Origin: Photorhabdus australis DSM 17609
GTDB lineage: Bacteria; Pseudomonadota; Gammaproteobacteria; Enterobacterales; Enterobacteriaceae
Length of the DNA stretch: 32,720 nucleotides
Direction: 5' to 3'
NCBI RefSeq assembly: GCF_000711895.1
Contig: NZ_JONO01000035.1
Coordinates: 1-32,720 of the forward strand
The notes beneath the pieces were generated by a model that worked only from the letters and a program-made list of their open reading frames with translations, was not told where the DNA came from and searched no databases. The position numbers and the translations under genes are program-made. Shown one piece after another: positions 13,995 to 24,115 of this stretch (positions are counted from its first letter, which is position 1; each line of letters begins with the position of its first letter).

Positions 13995-14654
13995 TTATAA
14001 CATGATTTTTACACTACCGTTTTCTAACGCCTGGCCGGTTATAACGAGCCCTGAATTCATTCGAACTCTGACTTTATCAGAAGTGGCAGCATTATTAATA
14101 GCTTTCCCTTCATTCCGTATCTGAAAGCCATCTCCTTGTACGATGACCACCACGTTTTGACCTGACCGCACCGCCCATGGGCGGCGTAGCATATTGCGCG
14201 TGAGAATCTGTCCAGCCGGGATGTTTCGCACAGCAACGCCGTTTTTTATTTCATTTTTGTTAAAAATTAGATCACGGGGTAGTTTTTCCAGTAATCCGCT
14301 TCTGACCTGAATATCTTTCTCTGATAAAACATCATCACGTGAGAGGGCACGACGGGTAACCAGATAGTTTCCCGTGACACTGATAGCGACTTGAATAAAT
14401 TTGCGTTGTTGATGGCAGACGATGGGTAAAGAGATATTTCCCCAGTTTTGACCCCCAATCGGCGGCTGAATTTCTGGCAATTCACATTGAGGCCATTGTG
14501 ATTCCGGCGTTCTGATTTCAACAGAAACGTTATGGTGATTACCCTTGTGTATCTGCTGGAAATAATGCGTTATCGCCTGAGGTAAAGAATTGCTCCATGC
14601 CATCGGCATAATAAAGAAAAATGCGAATAGCCCGATAATCTTTATAGCTTGCAT
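13995..14654 (-). CDS. flgA: FlgA, P-ring assembly chaperone
   Basis: 219 residues, as in enterobacterial FlgA. Residues 1-22 are a Sec signal peptide (hydrophobic IIGLFAFFFIMPMAW, cleavage probably after Ala19 or Ser21). The mature part has the SAF-like domain, including LVTRRALSRDDVLSEKD and VRNIPAGQILTRNML, and a C-terminal beta-barrel-like end (VRVRMNSGLVITGQAL). FlgA acts in the periplasm, helping FlgI polymerise into the P ring. It diverges from flgB, sharing the intergenic control region, and is the first gene of the flgAMN unit. Confidence 0.93.
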   Translation of the reverse strand: MQAIKIIGLFAFFFIMPMAWSNSLPQAITHYFQQIHKGNHHNVSVEIRTPESQWPQCELPEIQPPIGGQNWGNISLPIVCHQQRKFIQVAISVTGNYLVTRRALSRDDVLSEKDIQVRSGLLEKLPRDLIFNKNEIKNGVAVRNIPAGQILTRNMLRRPWAVRSGQNVVVIVQGDGFQIRNEGKAINNAATSDKVRVRMNSGLVITGQALENGSVKIML

Positions 14655-14741
14655 CTTCTCGCTCTCATTATTTCTGTTGATAAAGTCAATAAATCCGCCG
14701 CTGTTTAATGGTGCACAGTGTATCTGTATTGCGCGTCAGTT

Positions 14742-14783
14742 AATGGGATAAATAGCAATCCAATTAGCGTTTATTCATCCGAT
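14742..14783. promoter_or_regulatory. Candidate FlhD4C2 binding site between flgA and flgB
   Basis: AATGG-GAT-AAATAGC at 14742-14756 matches the first FlhDC half-site. About 11 bases later an inverted second half (CGTTTATTCATCCGAT, 14768-14783) reads ATCGG-ATG-AATAAACG on the other strand. Position and spacing are those expected for the class II divergent flgA/flgB promoter; the second half is a weaker match. CGTTTATTC recurs at about 14799. Confidence 0.7.
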
Positions 14784-14841
14784 AGGCTTTTCCTTCTGCG
14801 TTTATTCTGTTTACTGCGAATTTCGCGATCGCGAAAAGCGC

Positions 14842-14969
14842 TATACCCAATAGATTTCAAGATGGATCGCGACGGCAAGGGAGCGAATCCCCGGGAGCAT
14901 AGATAACTATGTGACCGGGGTGAGTGAGTGCAGCCAACAAAGAGGCAACTTGAAGGATGAAGGGGATAT
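14842..14969 (+). repeat. ERIC element in the flgB leader
   Basis: Begins TATACCCAATAGATTTCAAG, contains the core GAATCCCCGGGAGC...GACCGGGGTGAG, and ends near AAGGGGATA: about 128 bases, the normal ERIC length. It lies between the FlhDC-like site and the flgB start, so the flgB message probably carries it as a large hairpin. Confidence 0.9.
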
Positions 14970-15010
14970 TAAGATTCACAGCACAGGTAAGTCACATTAG
15001 AGGGAGGAAT

Positions 15011-15424
15011 ATGCTCGATAAATTAGATGCAGCCTTTCATTTTCAGCAGGAAGCCTTGTCATTGCGATCACGGCGACAGGAAATACTGTCCGCTAATATC
15101 GCTAATGCGGATACGCCTGGCTATCAGGCGCGGGATATTGATTTCGCCGTACAACTGAAAAAAACCATTGCGCACGGTCGGGTCACCGGGAACGGGATCG
15201 GGCTGACGCTGACATCAGATCGGCATATTCCCATTCAGCCTCAGAAGAGAATGGAAATGGACTTGCTGTATCGCGTGCCTTATCAGCCAGCAATGGATGG
15301 CAACACGGTGGATATGGATATGGAACGCAGCAATTTCATGGATAACAGCCTGAAATATCAGGCCGAGCTGACGGCGACCAGCTCTCAGGTTAAAAGCATG
15401 ATGTCAGTCTTACAGCAAGGATAA
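15011..15424 (+). CDS. flgB: FlgB, proximal rod protein
   Basis: 137 residues from the ATG at 15011, which follows AGGGAGGA and gives the family start [12 protein letters not shown] frame start at 14957 would lie inside the ERIC element and is rejected. Residues 30-45 hold the rod-protein signature [16 protein letters not shown]. FlgB joins the rod next to FliE and the MS ring and is exported by the flagellar type III system without a cleaved signal. First gene of flgBCDEFGHIJ; flgC follows after five bases. Confidence 0.95.
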   Translation: MLDKLDAAFHFQQEALSLRSRRQEILSANIANADTPGYQARDIDFAVQLKKTIAHGRVTGNGIGLTLTSDRHIPIQPQKRMEMDLLYRVPYQPAMDGNTVDMDMERSNFMDNSLKYQAELTATSSQVKSMMSVLQQG

Positions 15425-15429
15425 AGGCC

Positions 15430-15834
15430 ATGTCTTTACTCAGTGTTTTTGATATTGCCGGTTCGGCATTATCCGCTCAATCGCAAAGATTAAATGTCAG
15501 TGCCAGTAATATGGCGAATGCCGATAGTGTTGCGGGACCTGATGGTCAGCCATATCGGGCTAAACAGGTTGTTTTTCGTGTTGCTGCGCCGGCAGGGCAA
15601 GAAACGGGGGGGGTCAGAGTCAGTGAAATTGTTGATGATCCAACTCCTTTCCGTCTTGAGTATCAGCCGGGACACCCGTTAGCTGATGAAAAGGGTTATG
15701 TACGTATGCCTAACGTTGATGTAGTCGGAGAAATGATTAACACCATTTCGGCTTCCCGTAGTTATCAAGCTAACGTTGAAGTGCTTAATACCACTAAATC
15801 GATAATGCTGAAAACATTAACGTTAGGCCAGTAA
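15430..15834 (+). CDS. flgC: FlgC, proximal rod protein
   Basis: 134 residues, the usual length. The N-terminal helix [20 protein letters not shown] leads into [12 protein letters not shown], the axial-protein motif. The C-terminus has [20 protein letters not shown] and a closing heptad helix ([15 protein letters not shown]). It builds the proximal rod together with FlgB and FlgF. Confidence 0.95.
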   Translation: MSLLSVFDIAGSALSAQSQRLNVSASNMANADSVAGPDGQPYRAKQVVFRVAAPAGQETGGVRVSEIVDDPTPFRLEYQPGHPLADEKGYVRMPNVDVVGEMINTISASRSYQANVEVLNTTKSIMLKTLTLGQ

Positions 15835-15846
15835 TAGGAGCGACTC

Positions 15847-16548
15847 ATGGCGATTACCAGTTCAATAAACGGATCTCAGGATGACACTACGGTCAGGGAG
15901 TTACTCCAGAATAGCAAGACGAACAAGAAGAATAGTCAAGAGTTGAATAGCAATTTTATGCAATTGCTGATCGCGCAAGTAAAAAACCAAGATCCAACTA
16001 ACCCGATGCAAAACAATGAGCTAACAGCCCATTTAGCGCAGATTAACATGCTAGAGGGGATCGAAAAGCTGAATACCACAGTCGGGTCTATTGTTGGTCA
16101 GATTAATAATAATCAATCTTTGCAGGCATCGGCCCTGATTGGGCGAGGCGTGATGATCCCTGGGGATACCATTCTGGTGGGTTCAAATAAAGAAAATGGG
16201 AGCGTCAGTACGACACCATTTGGTATTGAGCTGGAAAGACCGGCGGATAGTGTGAAAGTCACCATTACCGATAAACAAGGTGGGGTTGTACGCCAAATTG
16301 ATCTCGGTGCGTTGGAAGCGGGTGTTCACAATTTCACTTGGGACGGCACAAAAGAAGAAGATGGCGCTATAGCAGAGGATGGCGCTTATAGAATCACCAT
16401 TGCGGCTAGCGCTAAGGGCGAACAGAGAGTGTTTCAACCATTAAGGTTCGCGAAAGTGAATGGTGTGACTCGTGACGCAGACGGCGCTAAGTTAGATTTA
16501 GGACGGATTGGTGCCGTCACTATGGATCAGATACGTCAGATTCTTTAA
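15847..16548 (+). CDS. flgD: FlgD, hook cap / scaffold protein
   Basis: 233 residues. The N-terminal export region has NFMQLLIAQVKNQDPTNPMQ, the most conserved FlgD stretch. Residues about 95-225 form the Tudor/FnIII-like cap domains, including GVHNFTWDGTKEEDG. FlgD sits at the growing hook tip, guides FlgE subunits into place, and is replaced by FlgK when the hook is complete. It lies 12 bases past flgC with an AGGAG site. Confidence 0.95.
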   Translation: MAITSSINGSQDDTTVRELLQNSKTNKKNSQELNSNFMQLLIAQVKNQDPTNPMQNNELTAHLAQINMLEGIEKLNTTVGSIVGQINNNQSLQASALIGRGVMIPGDTILVGSNKENGSVSTTPFGIELERPADSVKVTITDKQGGVVRQIDLGALEAGVHNFTWDGTKEEDGAIAEDGAYRITIAASAKGEQRVFQPLRFAKVNGVTRDADGAKLDLGRIGAVTMDQIRQIL

Positions 16549-16575
16549 CAAGTAAGAATTTTAACGGAGAATAGT

Positions 16576-17790
16576 ATGGCTTTTTCACAAGCAGTAAGTG
16601 GTTTGAATGCCGCGGCGGGTAATTTGGATGTTATTGGTAATAATATTGCTAACGCGGCGACATATGGCTTTAAATCCAGCACGGTTGCTTTTTCTGACAT
16701 TTTCGCCGGTTCTCAGGTGGGGCTGGGGGTAAAGGTATCGGGTGTTAATCAGAATTTTAAAGATGGTACGCCAACGACGACCAATCGCCCTCTTGATTTG
16801 GCGATCACTCAAAGCGGTTTTTTCCGTATGCAAGGCGGTGATGGTAAGATCTACTATTCCCGTAACGGTCAATTCAAGATGGATGAGAACCGTAATATTA
16901 TCAACATGCAAGGCATGAAATTGACCGGCTATCCCGCGGCCAGTGTCAATGGTGGCGCACCGGAGATTCAGAAAGGGGCTAACCCGGAGCCGATTACAAT
17001 ACCTCAAGGTATACTGGCGGCTAAAGCGACAACCAAGGTTACGATGACAACCAACCTTAATTCGATGCATAAAAAACCGACAGACGCTTTCTCGCCAGAA
17101 AACAAGGATTCGTATAACTATCCTGCTAGTGTCACCACCTTTGATAGCTTGGGTAATCCACATAATATCAAGGTTTTCTTTGTTAAAACGAACGATAATG
17201 AATGGCAGATTCATGCTCAGGATAGTGCGGTAGAAGGCGCTACAACCACTTCGTTGGGGACGTTGAAATTTGATGGCAACGGTAAGCTGATTGGTGACAA
17301 TAATCAGTTCACATTTAATGTTCCCTCTCTGAATGGTTCTAATGCCGCTGATATCACTATTGATTTTAATGGCAGTAAACAGCAAAAAATTGATGCTGAT
17401 AGCATATCGACACTCAAGACAGACGGTTATGCCGCAGGTGAATTTAGTGGCTACCGTATTGAGCAAGATGGCAGCGTAGTCGGCACCTATTCCAATAAAC
17501 AAACCCAATTATTGGGTCAGATCGTGCTGGCTAACTTTGCTAACCCAGAGGGGATGTCGGCGCAGGGGGATAACGTTTGGGTAGAGACCGGCGCTTCTGG
17601 TAACCCTGTTGTTGGTATTGCGGATTCTGGCGGTTTTGGCAAATTGCTCAGTGGTACGCTGGAAGCGTCCAACGTCGATATGAGCCAGGAACTGGTTAAT
17701 ATGATTGTTGCCCAACGCAACTATCAATCCAATGCGCAGACCATCAAAACTCAGGATCAGATCCTGCAAACGCTGGTCAGCATGCGCTGA
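16576..17790 (+). CDS. flgE: FlgE, hook protein
   Basis: 404 residues, normal for enterobacterial FlgE. The N-terminus is MAFSQAVSGLNAAAGNLDVI followed by NNIANAATYGFKSS; the C-terminus has SNVDMSQELVNMIVAQRNYQ and a helix to SMR, the two coiled-coil parts that pack in the hook core. The central domains (about 70-330) are Thr/Asn rich and surface exposed. Subunits pass through the export channel and polymerise under FlgD. The large opposite-strand frame here is a shadow of this gene. Confidence 0.95.
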   Translation: MAFSQAVSGLNAAAGNLDVIGNNIANAATYGFKSSTVAFSDIFAGSQVGLGVKVSGVNQNFKDGTPTTTNRPLDLAITQSGFFRMQGGDGKIYYSRNGQFKMDENRNIINMQGMKLTGYPAASVNGGAPEIQKGANPEPITIPQGILAAKATTKVTMTTNLNSMHKKPTDAFSPENKDSYNYPASVTTFDSLGNPHNIKVFFVKTNDNEWQIHAQDSAVEGATTTSLGTLKFDGNGKLIGDNNQFTFNVPSLNGSNAADITIDFNGSKQQKIDADSISTLKTDGYAAGEFSGYRIEQDGSVVGTYSNKQTQLLGQIVLANFANPEGMSAQGDNVWVETGASGNPVVGIADSGGFGKLLSGTLEASNVDMSQELVNMIVAQRNYQSNAQTIKTQDQILQTLVSMR

Positions 17791-17808
17791 TAGTTTCAGG
17801 ATAGCATT

Positions 17809-18564
17809 ATGGATCATGTCATTTATACCGCAATGGGCGGTGCTCGTCAGACACTAGAGCATCAGGCAGTGACGGCAAATAATCTGGCGAATGCATCAAC
17901 TCCGGGTTTTAAGGCGCAACTGGCTGCTTTGCGGGCAGTGCCTGTTGAAGGGGCTGCCTTTAATACCCGAACTTTGGTTGTGGCTTCAACGCCCGGTTCT
18001 GACAATCGTCAGGGGCCGATGAACTATACCGCACGTCCGCTGGATGTGGCGATTGGGCCGGGAGGATATCTGGCGGTTCAGCTTGAAGATGGTTCCGAGG
18101 CTTATACCCGTAACGGTAGCATTCAAATTTCAGCGGAAGGTCAGTTAACTATCCAGGGTAACTTGCTGATGAGTGAAAACGGCCCGATTGATGTTCCGCC
18201 ACAAGCTGAATTAACCCTGGCGGCTGATGGCTCGATCTCTGCCTTGGTTGCCGGTGATCCACCAACTTTGCTGGGACAACTTGGCAAATTGAAAATAGTG
18301 AAGCCTGAGGAGAATCAGCTGGTTCGTGGTGATGATGGTCTTTTCCATATGACTGAGCAAGCCCAGGAGTTACAGGGTGATGTCTTGCCAGCCAGTGATG
18401 AGGTGAAATTAATGCCGGGGACGCTTGAAGGCAGTAACGTCAACCCAATGGAAAGCATGGTGAGTATGATTGACAACGCTCGTCGTTTTGAAATGCAAAT
18501 GAAAGTCATCCATAGCTCAGATGAAAATGCACAACGTGCTAATCAGCTGTTGTCAATGAGTTGA
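17809..18564 (+). CDS. flgF: FlgF, proximal rod protein
   Basis: 251 residues. Begins MDHVIYTAMGGARQTLEHQA, then NNLANASTPGFKAQ. The C-terminus has GSNVNPMESMVSMIDNARRF, the typical axial-protein end. It forms the upper part of the proximal rod. It sits between flgE and flgG as in other Enterobacterales, with an 18-base gap on the left and a 23-base gap on the right. Confidence 0.95.
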   Translation: MDHVIYTAMGGARQTLEHQAVTANNLANASTPGFKAQLAALRAVPVEGAAFNTRTLVVASTPGSDNRQGPMNYTARPLDVAIGPGGYLAVQLEDGSEAYTRNGSIQISAEGQLTIQGNLLMSENGPIDVPPQAELTLAADGSISALVAGDPPTLLGQLGKLKIVKPEENQLVRGDDGLFHMTEQAQELQGDVLPASDEVKLMPGTLEGSNVNPMESMVSMIDNARRFEMQMKVIHSSDENAQRANQLLSMS

Positions 18565-18587
18565 TTTAGACACAGAGGATAAAACCG

Positions 18588-19370
18588 ATGATCCGATCAT
18601 TGTGGATTGCTAAAACTGGGCTAGATGCCCAGCAAACCAATATGGATGTGATTGCCAATAACCTGGCAAACGTCAGCACCCATGGTTTTAAACGCCAGCG
18701 TGCGGTCTTTGAAGATCTGCTTTACCAGACTATTCGTCAACCCGGAGCGATGTCATCGGAACAAACCCGCTTACCTTCTGGTTTACAGATAGGTACCGGG
18801 GTGCGTCCGGTAGCAACAGAACGTATACATAGCCAGGGAAATTTATCTGAAACTAATAACAGTAATAATGTTGCCATTAGAGGGAAGGGGTTCTTTCAGG
18901 TTCAGTTACCTGATGGTAGCAGTGCTTACACCCGTGACGGTTCATTTCAAGTAGATCAAAACGGACAGTTGACCACCGCTAACGGTTTTTTGATATTTCC
19001 TACCATTACCATTCCTGATAACGCGACGGATATCACCATTGGCCGTGATGGTGTTGTCAGTGCGAAAATACAGGGGCAATCGACACCTCAGCAAGTGGGT
19101 CAATTTACCCTGACAACTTTTATCAATGAGAGTGGGTTAGAAAGTATTGGTGAAAACCTTTATGTAGAGACGAGCAGCTCTGGTGTACCGATTGAAAATA
19201 CACCAGGAATCAATGGCGCAGGGTTGCTCCAGCATAAATATGTAGAAACATCTAACGTCAATATTGCTGAAGAATTGGTCAATATGATTCAGACGCAGCG
19301 TGCTTATGAAGTTAACAGTAAGGCGGTGTCGACGTCTGATCAGATGCTACAAAAACTGACTCAGTTATAA
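18588..19370 (+). CDS. flgG: FlgG, distal rod protein
   Basis: 260 residues, the standard length. Begins [20 protein letters not shown] with [14 protein letters not shown]. The FlgG-specific insert ([20 protein letters not shown]) lies at about residues 45-65 and makes the distal rod straight and stiff. Ends with [20 protein letters not shown]. FlgG is the main subunit of the distal rod, which the L and P rings (FlgH, FlgI, encoded next) surround as a bushing. Confidence 0.96.
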   Translation: MIRSLWIAKTGLDAQQTNMDVIANNLANVSTHGFKRQRAVFEDLLYQTIRQPGAMSSEQTRLPSGLQIGTGVRPVATERIHSQGNLSETNNSNNVAIRGKGFFQVQLPDGSSAYTRDGSFQVDQNGQLTTANGFLIFPTITIPDNATDITIGRDGVVSAKIQGQSTPQQVGQFTLTTFINESGLESIGENLYVETSSSGVPIENTPGINGAGLLQHKYVETSNVNIAEELVNMIQTQRAYEVNSKAVSTSDQMLQKLTQL

Positions 19371-19444
19371 CCTAATCGTCAATCAGAATTGCGGGGGAAC
19401 ACTCAGTTTCCCCGTTATTTAGGGATAAATTAAGAGTATCGAAG

Positions 19445-20197
19445 ATGGATACAATGGCTGTTGCCGAGATCAGCGCTGTTTGTCAGTTCCGCCATTTACG
19501 GAAAAGTGTGGCAAATAAACGGCGTGGCAGTATAGCACTAGCGGTATTGTTATTAACGGGCTGTGCGTATATCCCGCAAAAACCTTTGGTTGAAGGGGCA
19601 ACCACCGCAGCACCTTCTGCGACAACCGCTCCAGTCCCTAATGGGGCTATTTTCCAAGTAGTACAGCCTATTTATTATGGTTATCAGCCGCTATTTGAAG
19701 ATCGCCGCCCACGAAATATTGGCGACACTTTGACGATTACATTGCAGGAAAATGTCAGCGCCAGCAAAAGTTCTTCTGCTAATGCCAGCCGTAATGGAAA
19801 AAACACATTTTCCGCCGCACTGACTCCTCGTTTTCTTAGCGGGCTAATTGGTGGAGATAAAACCGATTTGGGCATGGAAGGTGAGAATACTTTCGGTGGG
19901 AAAGGCGGCGCTAATGCTAATAACACGTTCAGAGGGACGATTACTGTGACGGTCGATCAGTTACTGGCAAACGGTAACTTGCATGTGGTTGGTGAGAAAC
20001 AGATTGCTATCAATCAAGGAACCGAGTTTATTCGTTTCTCCGGTGTTGTTAACCCTCGGACAATTAATGCTAATAACACCGTCAGTTCCAATCAGGTCGC
20101 TGATGCCCGCATTGAATATGTGGGGAATGGCTATATCAATGAAGCGCAGAACATGGGTTGGTTACAGCGTTTCTTCTTGAATGTTTCACCATTTTAA
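19445..20197 (+). CDS. flgH: FlgH, L-ring lipoprotein
   Basis: The C-terminal 200 residues are clearly FlgH ([20 protein letters not shown] and a glycine-rich middle, ending [13 protein letters not shown]). The lipobox is LTGC, with the lipid-bearing cysteine at residue 40 if the ATG at 19445 is used. That start gives 250 residues and an unusually long 39-residue leader; a GTG at 19508 would give a normal lipoprotein leader and 229 residues, close to the E. coli length. The true start is therefore uncertain. FlgH forms the outer-membrane ring around the distal rod. The gap to flgG (74 bases) is the largest within this operon. Confidence 0.92.
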   Translation: MDTMAVAEISAVCQFRHLRKSVANKRRGSIALAVLLLTGCAYIPQKPLVEGATTAAPSATTAPVPNGAIFQVVQPIYYGYQPLFEDRRPRNIGDTLTITLQENVSASKSSSANASRNGKNTFSAALTPRFLSGLIGGDKTDLGMEGENTFGGKGGANANNTFRGTITVTVDQLLANGNLHVVGEKQIAINQGTEFIRFSGVVNPRTINANNTVSSNQVADARIEYVGNGYINEAQNMGWLQRFFLNVSPF

Positions 20198-20209
20198 AAG
20201 GGGATGGTT

Positions 20210-21319
20210 ATGATAAAACAATTTACTGTCAGCCTTCTTCTTGTATTGCTGGCTTTGGTGACAACGACGGCATCAGCAGAACGTATTCGTGATCTGACCA
20301 CAGTTCAAGGAGTACGTGAAAATGCGTTGATTGGTTATGGATTGGTAGTGGGGCTGGATGGCACCGGTGACCAGACTACGCAGACACCATTTACTACCCA
20401 GAGTTTAAGCAACATGTTATCTCAACTGGGGATTACCGTTCCTCCGGGAACCAATATGCAGCTGAAAAACGTAGCTGCCGTTATGGTCACGGCAAAATTA
20501 CCACCATTTGGCCGGGCCGGACAGAATATTGATGTAGTGGTTTCATCTCTGGGAAATGCCAAAAGCTTACGTGGCGGTACTTTGCTGATGACACCGCTAA
20601 AAGGCATTGATAATCAGGTCTATGCTCTGGCTCAGGGCAATATTTTGGTGGGCGGCGCTGGTGCCAGTGCCGGCGGTAATAGTGTGAAAGTTAATCAGCT
20701 TGCGGGTGGCCGAATTAGCAATGGGGCTGTGATTGAACGTGAATTACCCACGCAGTTTGGTGAAAATGGCATTCTTAATCTTCAGTTAAATAACGAAGAT
20801 TTTTCACTGGCACAGCAAATCAGTGATGCGATTAACCGTATGCGTGGAATGGGGACAGCAACGCCGTTGGATGCTCGCACGGTGCAATTGCGTATGCCGA
20901 GAGATAAAAGTGAGCAGGTTAAATTTCTTTCTCATGTGCAGAACCTGACTGTGCGTGTCGATGTCGGTGATGCCAAAGTGATTATCAACTCCCGCACCGG
21001 CTCTGTGGTGATGAATCGCAATGTCATGCTGGATAGCTGTGCTATTGCTCAGGGGAATTTGTCTGTCACCGTTGAGAGTCAGACGGTGGTTAATCAGCCG
21101 AATACACCATTAGCGGGCGGCAGTACGGTTGTCACCCGTAACACCGGCGTAGCGGTTCGTGAACAAGGTGGCGCGTTGCAGCGGGTTAACGCCAGTGCGA
21201 GTTTGAATAGTGTTGTTCAGGCACTGAATGCATTAGGCGCAACACCGAATGATTTAATGTCAATCTTACAGGCAATGGAAAGTGCGGGTTGTCTGCGGGC
21301 GAAGCTGGAGATCATTTAA
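20210..21319 (+). CDS. flgI: FlgI, P-ring protein
   Basis: The ATG at 20210 is preferred because AAAGGGG lies six bases before it, whereas it would abut the alternative ATG at 20204. This gives 369 residues. Residues 1-23 are a Sec signal peptide ([20 protein letters not shown], cleaved after ASA). The mature start [20 protein letters not shown] is strongly conserved. FlgI polymerises in the periplasm around the rod with the help of FlgA, encoded on the opposite strand. The stop overlaps the flgJ start (TAATG). Confidence 0.95.
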   Translation: MIKQFTVSLLLVLLALVTTTASAERIRDLTTVQGVRENALIGYGLVVGLDGTGDQTTQTPFTTQSLSNMLSQLGITVPPGTNMQLKNVAAVMVTAKLPPFGRAGQNIDVVVSSLGNAKSLRGGTLLMTPLKGIDNQVYALAQGNILVGGAGASAGGNSVKVNQLAGGRISNGAVIERELPTQFGENGILNLQLNNEDFSLAQQISDAINRMRGMGTATPLDARTVQLRMPRDKSEQVKFLSHVQNLTVRVDVGDAKVIINSRTGSVVMNRNVMLDSCAIAQGNLSVTVESQTVVNQPNTPLAGGSTVVTRNTGVAVREQGGALQRVNASASLNSVVQALNALGATPNDLMSILQAMESAGCLRAKLEII

Positions 21320-22260
21320 TGAATGATTTTTTAACCCTGTCCGGGGCCGCTTATGATGTACAGTCGGTTAACACATTGAGATCCAATCTGGCAAAAGATC
21401 CACAACAGGGGCTACGGCAAGTAGCCCAACAAATGGAAGGTCTTTTTGTTCAGATGATGTTGAAAAGTATGCGTTCGGCTCTGCCTAAAGATGGCATGTT
21501 GAACAGTGAACAGACCCACTTCTATACTTCGATATACGATCAGCAAATCGCGCAGAATATTGCTCAGAAGGGGTTAGGTTTTGCCGATATGATACTCAAG
21601 CAGCTTTCTGACACTAAAACCGTCCCTGGCGAAATAGCGGGCAAGATGCCCATGACTCCGAATAGTGAAGTTTTGCAAACCCTGCCAAGGCAGGCACTTG
21701 AGCAGTTTATCCGCCGGACGGTACCGAAACCAGAGACGGTAACTAAGCCATTATCGCTCAACAGTAGCAACTTTGTTTCTACCCTTTCTGTTCCGGCTCA
21801 GATAGCCAGCCAGCGCAGTGGTATTCCTCATTTATTGATTATCGCTCAGGCTGCTCTGGAATCGGGTTGGGGGCAAAGAGAGATCTTGACAGTCGATGGC
21901 AAGCCAAGCCATAACCTATTTGGTATTAAAGCAAGTAAGGACTGGAAAGGTCCAGTGACCAATATTCTGACCACTGAATATATCAATGGTGAGCCGCAGA
22001 AAATGAAAGATAGCTTCCGGGTTTATAGTTCTTACGTGGAAGCGATTACGGATTACGTCAAATTACTCACAGAAAGCCCGCGTTACGCCAAAGTTGCCAG
22101 CTCTGCGACCCCGGAACAGGGGGCTTATTCTCTGCAACAGGCAGGTTATGCAACAGATCCTGGATATGCCAAAAAGTTGGTATCTGTTATTCAGCAGTTA
22201 AAAGGTGTCGGAGAACAGGCGGTAAAAGCCTATACCCACGATTTGAGTCAACTGTTCTGA
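21319..22260 (+). CDS. flgJ: FlgJ, rod cap and peptidoglycan hydrolase
   Basis: The ATG at 21319 overlaps the flgI stop and gives 313 residues, the same as E. coli. Residues 1-100 are the rod-cap domain (QMEGLFVQMMLKSMRSALPK, then YDQQIAQNIAQKG). Residues about 155-310 are the glucosaminidase domain with the catalytic Glu181 in QAALESGWGQ and HNLFGIKA after it. The protein is exported into the periplasm, caps the growing rod and opens the murein layer for it. Last gene of the flgB unit; a sigma-28 promoter follows immediately. Confidence 0.96.
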   Translation: MNDFLTLSGAAYDVQSVNTLRSNLAKDPQQGLRQVAQQMEGLFVQMMLKSMRSALPKDGMLNSEQTHFYTSIYDQQIAQNIAQKGLGFADMILKQLSDTKTVPGEIAGKMPMTPNSEVLQTLPRQALEQFIRRTVPKPETVTKPLSLNSSNFVSTLSVPAQIASQRSGIPHLLIIAQAALESGWGQREILTVDGKPSHNLFGIKASKDWKGPVTNILTTEYINGEPQKMKDSFRVYSSYVEAITDYVKLLTESPRYAKVASSATPEQGAYSLQQAGYATDPGYAKKLVSVIQQLKGVGEQAVKAYTHDLSQLF

Positions 22261-22272
22261 TTGATATTTTAC

Positions 22273-22299
22273 TCAAGTTTTATTGAATTCAGCCGATAA
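22273..22299 (+). promoter_or_regulatory. Sigma-28 (FliA) promoter of flgKL
   Basis: TCAAGTTT, an 11-base spacer, then GCCGATAA: one mismatch to the FliA consensus. It begins 13 bases after the flgJ stop and lies about 90 bases upstream of flgK, giving class III expression in addition to read-through. Confidence 0.9.
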
Positions 22300-22387
22300 A
22301 TTACAGCAACTCAGACACTATTTTACCTGAAGGGTTGTTTGCCGCGTTACCGGCGGAGACATAACTAAAACGCAAAAGGATCTTCTG

Positions 22388-24031
22388 ATGTCCAACAGTC
22401 TTATTAATACCGCGATGAGTGGCCTTCAAGCGGCTCAAATTGCTCTGGGAACCGTGGGTAATAACCTGGCAAATTCCAAAGTCCCTGGTTATAACCGGCA
22501 ATCAACTGTTATCAATCAAAATGGCGGCTCAATGACGTCCGTTGGCTTTATTGGAAATGGTGTTACTGTTAGCAGTATTAACCGTCAATATAATGAATTC
22601 ATTAATCAACAACTGTCTGCGGCTCAGGCGAAACAAGGTGCATTAACTACTTATTCTCAGCAAATTTCCCAGATTGATAATTTGCTGGCAGACAAAACGA
22701 ATAACCTGTCAAACACCATTGATGACTTCTTTACCAGCTTACAAAATGTCATTAGTAATGCGGAAGATGATGCAGCCAGAACGACAACGATTGGTAAATC
22801 AAAAGGGCTGGTAAATCAGTTGAAAAGTGCGGATACCTTCCTGCGTAAAATGGAAAATAACATTAATCGGGGAATAACTAATTCTGCTGAGTCTATTAAT
22901 AACTATGCGCGGCAAATTGCTAAACTCAATGGTGAAATTACCCGTATGAGAGGCGCTAGTAGTGCTGAACCCAACGCATTACTGGATCAGCGTGATCAAT
23001 TGGTCAATGAACTGAATAAACTGGTTGGTGTGAGTGTGACTCAGCAGGATGGCGGCTCTTATAATGTTTCTTTTGCGGGCGGATTGACGTTGGTTCAGGG
23101 GACAACGGCCTATAGAGTGGAAGCGATTTCGTCCAATGCGGATAGCAGTCGCATTACATTAGGTTATGATCGTGGTTTTGGTGATGTTGTTGAAATTGAT
23201 GAAAAATTCATTGATAAAGGTGAATTAAGCGGCACATTACGAGCGCGTAGTGAAGTGTTGGATAATTCCCGTAATCAATTAAACCAATTAGCATTGGTAT
23301 TGGCAGATCAATTTAATCAGGTTCACCGTTCTGGTTTTGATTTGAAAGGTAAACCAGGTGAAGACTTCTTCACGTTTAATAACCCGGATATTATTGCTAA
23401 TGGTAAAAATAAAGGCTCCGCTGATTTTAAAGTGGAATATACCGATACCTCAGCGGTAAAAGCTAGCGATTATCATATTAGCTATGATGGGGCTAATTGG
23501 AAAATCCAGCGCGCCTCTGATAAGGCGGATATTACTGCCAAAGTAGCAGGTAATACACTGGAATTTGATGGATTAAAAGTTGAAATTGATCCAACCAATG
23601 CAAAAGAGCATGACCGATATACACTGAAAGCGGTCAACGGTGTTATTGGCAGTATGGTGGTCAATATTAAAGATGCATCGCAACTAGCGGCAGCTGGGAC
23701 TAAAGATGGCGGAAAGAGTGATAATGTCAATGCCAAAAAACTTATTGAATTGCAGAACAAAAAATTAGTAGAGGGTAAAGCTTCATTTTCGGGTGCTTAT
23801 GCTTCGATGGTCAGTACTATTGGTAACCAGACCAGTACGGCAAATATTGATTTAGAAACTCAGAATAATATTACTAAACAGCTTTATGGCGAACAGCAGG
23901 CGGTTTCTGGTGTCAATATAGATGAAGAATACGGAGCATTGCAAAGTTTTCAGCAATATTATTTGGCTAATGCTCAAGTTATTCAGACTGCTACAACGTT
24001 GTTTAATGCCATTTTGGATCTGCGTCGCTAA
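22388..24031 (+). CDS. flgK: FlgK, hook-filament junction protein 1
   Basis: 547 residues, the same as E. coli FlgK. Begins MSNSLINTAMSGLQAAQIAL and NNLANSKVPGYNRQ; ends with GVNIDEEYGALQSFQQYYLA and a coiled helix to the final LRR. The middle (about 300-450) is the variable exposed domain. FlgK displaces the FlgD cap and, with FlgL, adapts hook to filament. Its export chaperone FlgN is encoded at 13115-13555. An AAAAGGATC site precedes the ATG. Confidence 0.96.
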   Translation: MSNSLINTAMSGLQAAQIALGTVGNNLANSKVPGYNRQSTVINQNGGSMTSVGFIGNGVTVSSINRQYNEFINQQLSAAQAKQGALTTYSQQISQIDNLLADKTNNLSNTIDDFFTSLQNVISNAEDDAARTTTIGKSKGLVNQLKSADTFLRKMENNINRGITNSAESINNYARQIAKLNGEITRMRGASSAEPNALLDQRDQLVNELNKLVGVSVTQQDGGSYNVSFAGGLTLVQGTTAYRVEAISSNADSSRITLGYDRGFGDVVEIDEKFIDKGELSGTLRARSEVLDNSRNQLNQLALVLADQFNQVHRSGFDLKGKPGEDFFTFNNPDIIANGKNKGSADFKVEYTDTSAVKASDYHISYDGANWKIQRASDKADITAKVAGNTLEFDGLKVEIDPTNAKEHDRYTLKAVNGVIGSMVVNIKDASQLAAAGTKDGGKSDNVNAKKLIELQNKKLVEGKASFSGAYASMVSTIGNQTSTANIDLETQNNITKQLYGEQQAVSGVNIDEEYGALQSFQQYYLANAQVIQTATTLFNAILDLRR

Positions 24032-24115
24032 TAAACGTGCCACTTAATAAAAAAATAGCCTGAGGATATTCAGATATCCCGAGTATTTAGCTAAATATTT
24101 AAAAGGAATAACATC

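Noticed and set aside
14957-15010. Upstream extension of flgB to an ATG at 14957
   Set aside because: It would begin inside the ERIC element and add residues not found in FlgB. The ATG at 15011 has AGGGAGGA and gives the family length.
16585-17508. 307-codon minus-strand frame opposite flgE
   Set aside because: Its composition follows the third-position pattern of flgE on the other strand and it matches no known protein. It is a shadow frame.
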